5,898 nt of DNA from Candidatus Schekmanbacteria bacterium GWA2_38_11 (GTDB lineage Bacteria > Schekmanbacteria > GWA2-38-11). The position numbers and the translations under genes were made by a program. Where the stretch lies: positions 3,855 through 9,752 of the forward strand of contig MGDB01000116.1 in assembly GCA_001790645.1 (NCBI GenBank), in the 5' to 3' direction. Positions 5,635 to 5,898 of this stretch are shown here, one piece after another (the first letter of the stretch is position 1; each line of letters starts with the position of its first letter). The notes beneath the pieces were generated by a model, which saw only the letters and a program-made list of their open reading frames with translations, did not search any database and was not told the DNA's origin.

Positions 5635-5898
5635 ATGGATGAAAAGAGAGTAAATCTAATACCGGAAAAAAAGGTTACAGGTGAGAAGCCCAGGGTTACA
5701 GCAATACTGGTGGGCTTGGCTATAACTATTAAAAACCTGTTAAGGAATATTTTCCTCGGCGATAAACCGACAATCCAGTATCCTGAAGAGAAGAGGGAAT
5801 ATTCCGGGCGCTTCAGAGGGGTTCATATATTAAATAAAAGGCCGGATGGAAGCCCAAAATGTGTTGCCTGTTTTATGTGTGCTACTGTTTGTCCTGCA
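5635..5898 (+). CDS. nuoI: NADH-quinone oxidoreductase subunit I, N-terminal part (cut by window end)
   Basis: NuoI carries the two 4Fe-4S clusters N6a and N6b that pass electrons from NuoG to N2 in NuoB. The 88 residues present cover about half of a usual NuoI (about 180). The N-terminal half has an amphipathic, hydrophobic segment (VTAILVGLAITIKNLLRNIF, 21-40), then the family stretch TIQYPEEKREYSGRFRGVH (46-64), and the first ferredoxin motif CVACFMCATVCPA with C76, C79, C82 and C86. In this fold three of these normally bind one cluster and the CP cysteine binds the other. The second motif lies beyond the window. The start is fixed by an in-frame TAG at 5623-5625 and a good ribosome binding site. 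It follows nuoG directly, without nuoH between them, after a repeat-filled gap. Confidence 0.95.
   Translation, partial: MDEKRVNLIPEKKVTGEKPRVTAILVGLAITIKNLLRNIFLGDKPTIQYPEEKREYSGRFRGVHILNKRPDGSPKCVACFMCATVCPA

Overview
The window is the middle of a respiratory complex I (NADH-quinone oxidoreductase, nuo) operon. All genes lie on the + strand, in the order nuoB, nuoCD (fused), nuoF, nuoG and nuoI (cut by the window end). The proteins are clearly bacterial. Moderate base composition, the nuoCD fusion and the palindromic intergenic repeats suggest an uncultured, deep-branching anaerobe or groundwater-type lineage, perhaps Nitrospirota-like. That placement is an impression from the protein sequences, not a demonstrated assignment.

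Layout: nuoB (22-501) overlaps nuoCD (491-2170) by 11 bases. A 66-base gap, almost entirely filled by a 49-base palindromic repeat, leads to nuoF (2237-3499). A 176-base AT-rich gap holds a second, nearly identical 54-base copy and leads to nuoG (3676-5316). A 318-base non-coding gap (5317-5634) holds a compound of two further palindromic repeat types, one hairpin being terminator-like. nuoI begins at 5635 behind a good ribosome binding site and runs off the end.

How the genes work together: NuoF oxidises NADH on FMN and passes electrons through its N3 cluster to the chain in NuoG (N1b, N4, N5, and N7 off the main path). They then pass to N6a/N6b in NuoI and N2 in NuoB, which reduces quinone in a pocket made by NuoB and the NuoD part of NuoCD. 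The cluster ligands are visible in each subunit, except for the part of NuoI beyond the window end. nuoE (expected between nuoCD and nuoF) and nuoH (expected between nuoG and nuoI) are both absent from their usual places, and each place is occupied by palindromic repeats. NuoG is unusually short because the middle of its molybdopterin-oxidoreductase-like domain is missing.

The most unexpected signal is in the intergenic DNA. Six half-units share one design: GTAGGG (or GTATGG), six variable bases, a TTTA loop, then the exact complement of the six bases. The stem sequence differs between units, yet pairing is perfect in all six. The units face each other in the first two gaps and point away from each other in the third. 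No dedicated new protein system is visible; the genes themselves are recognisable complex I subunits.
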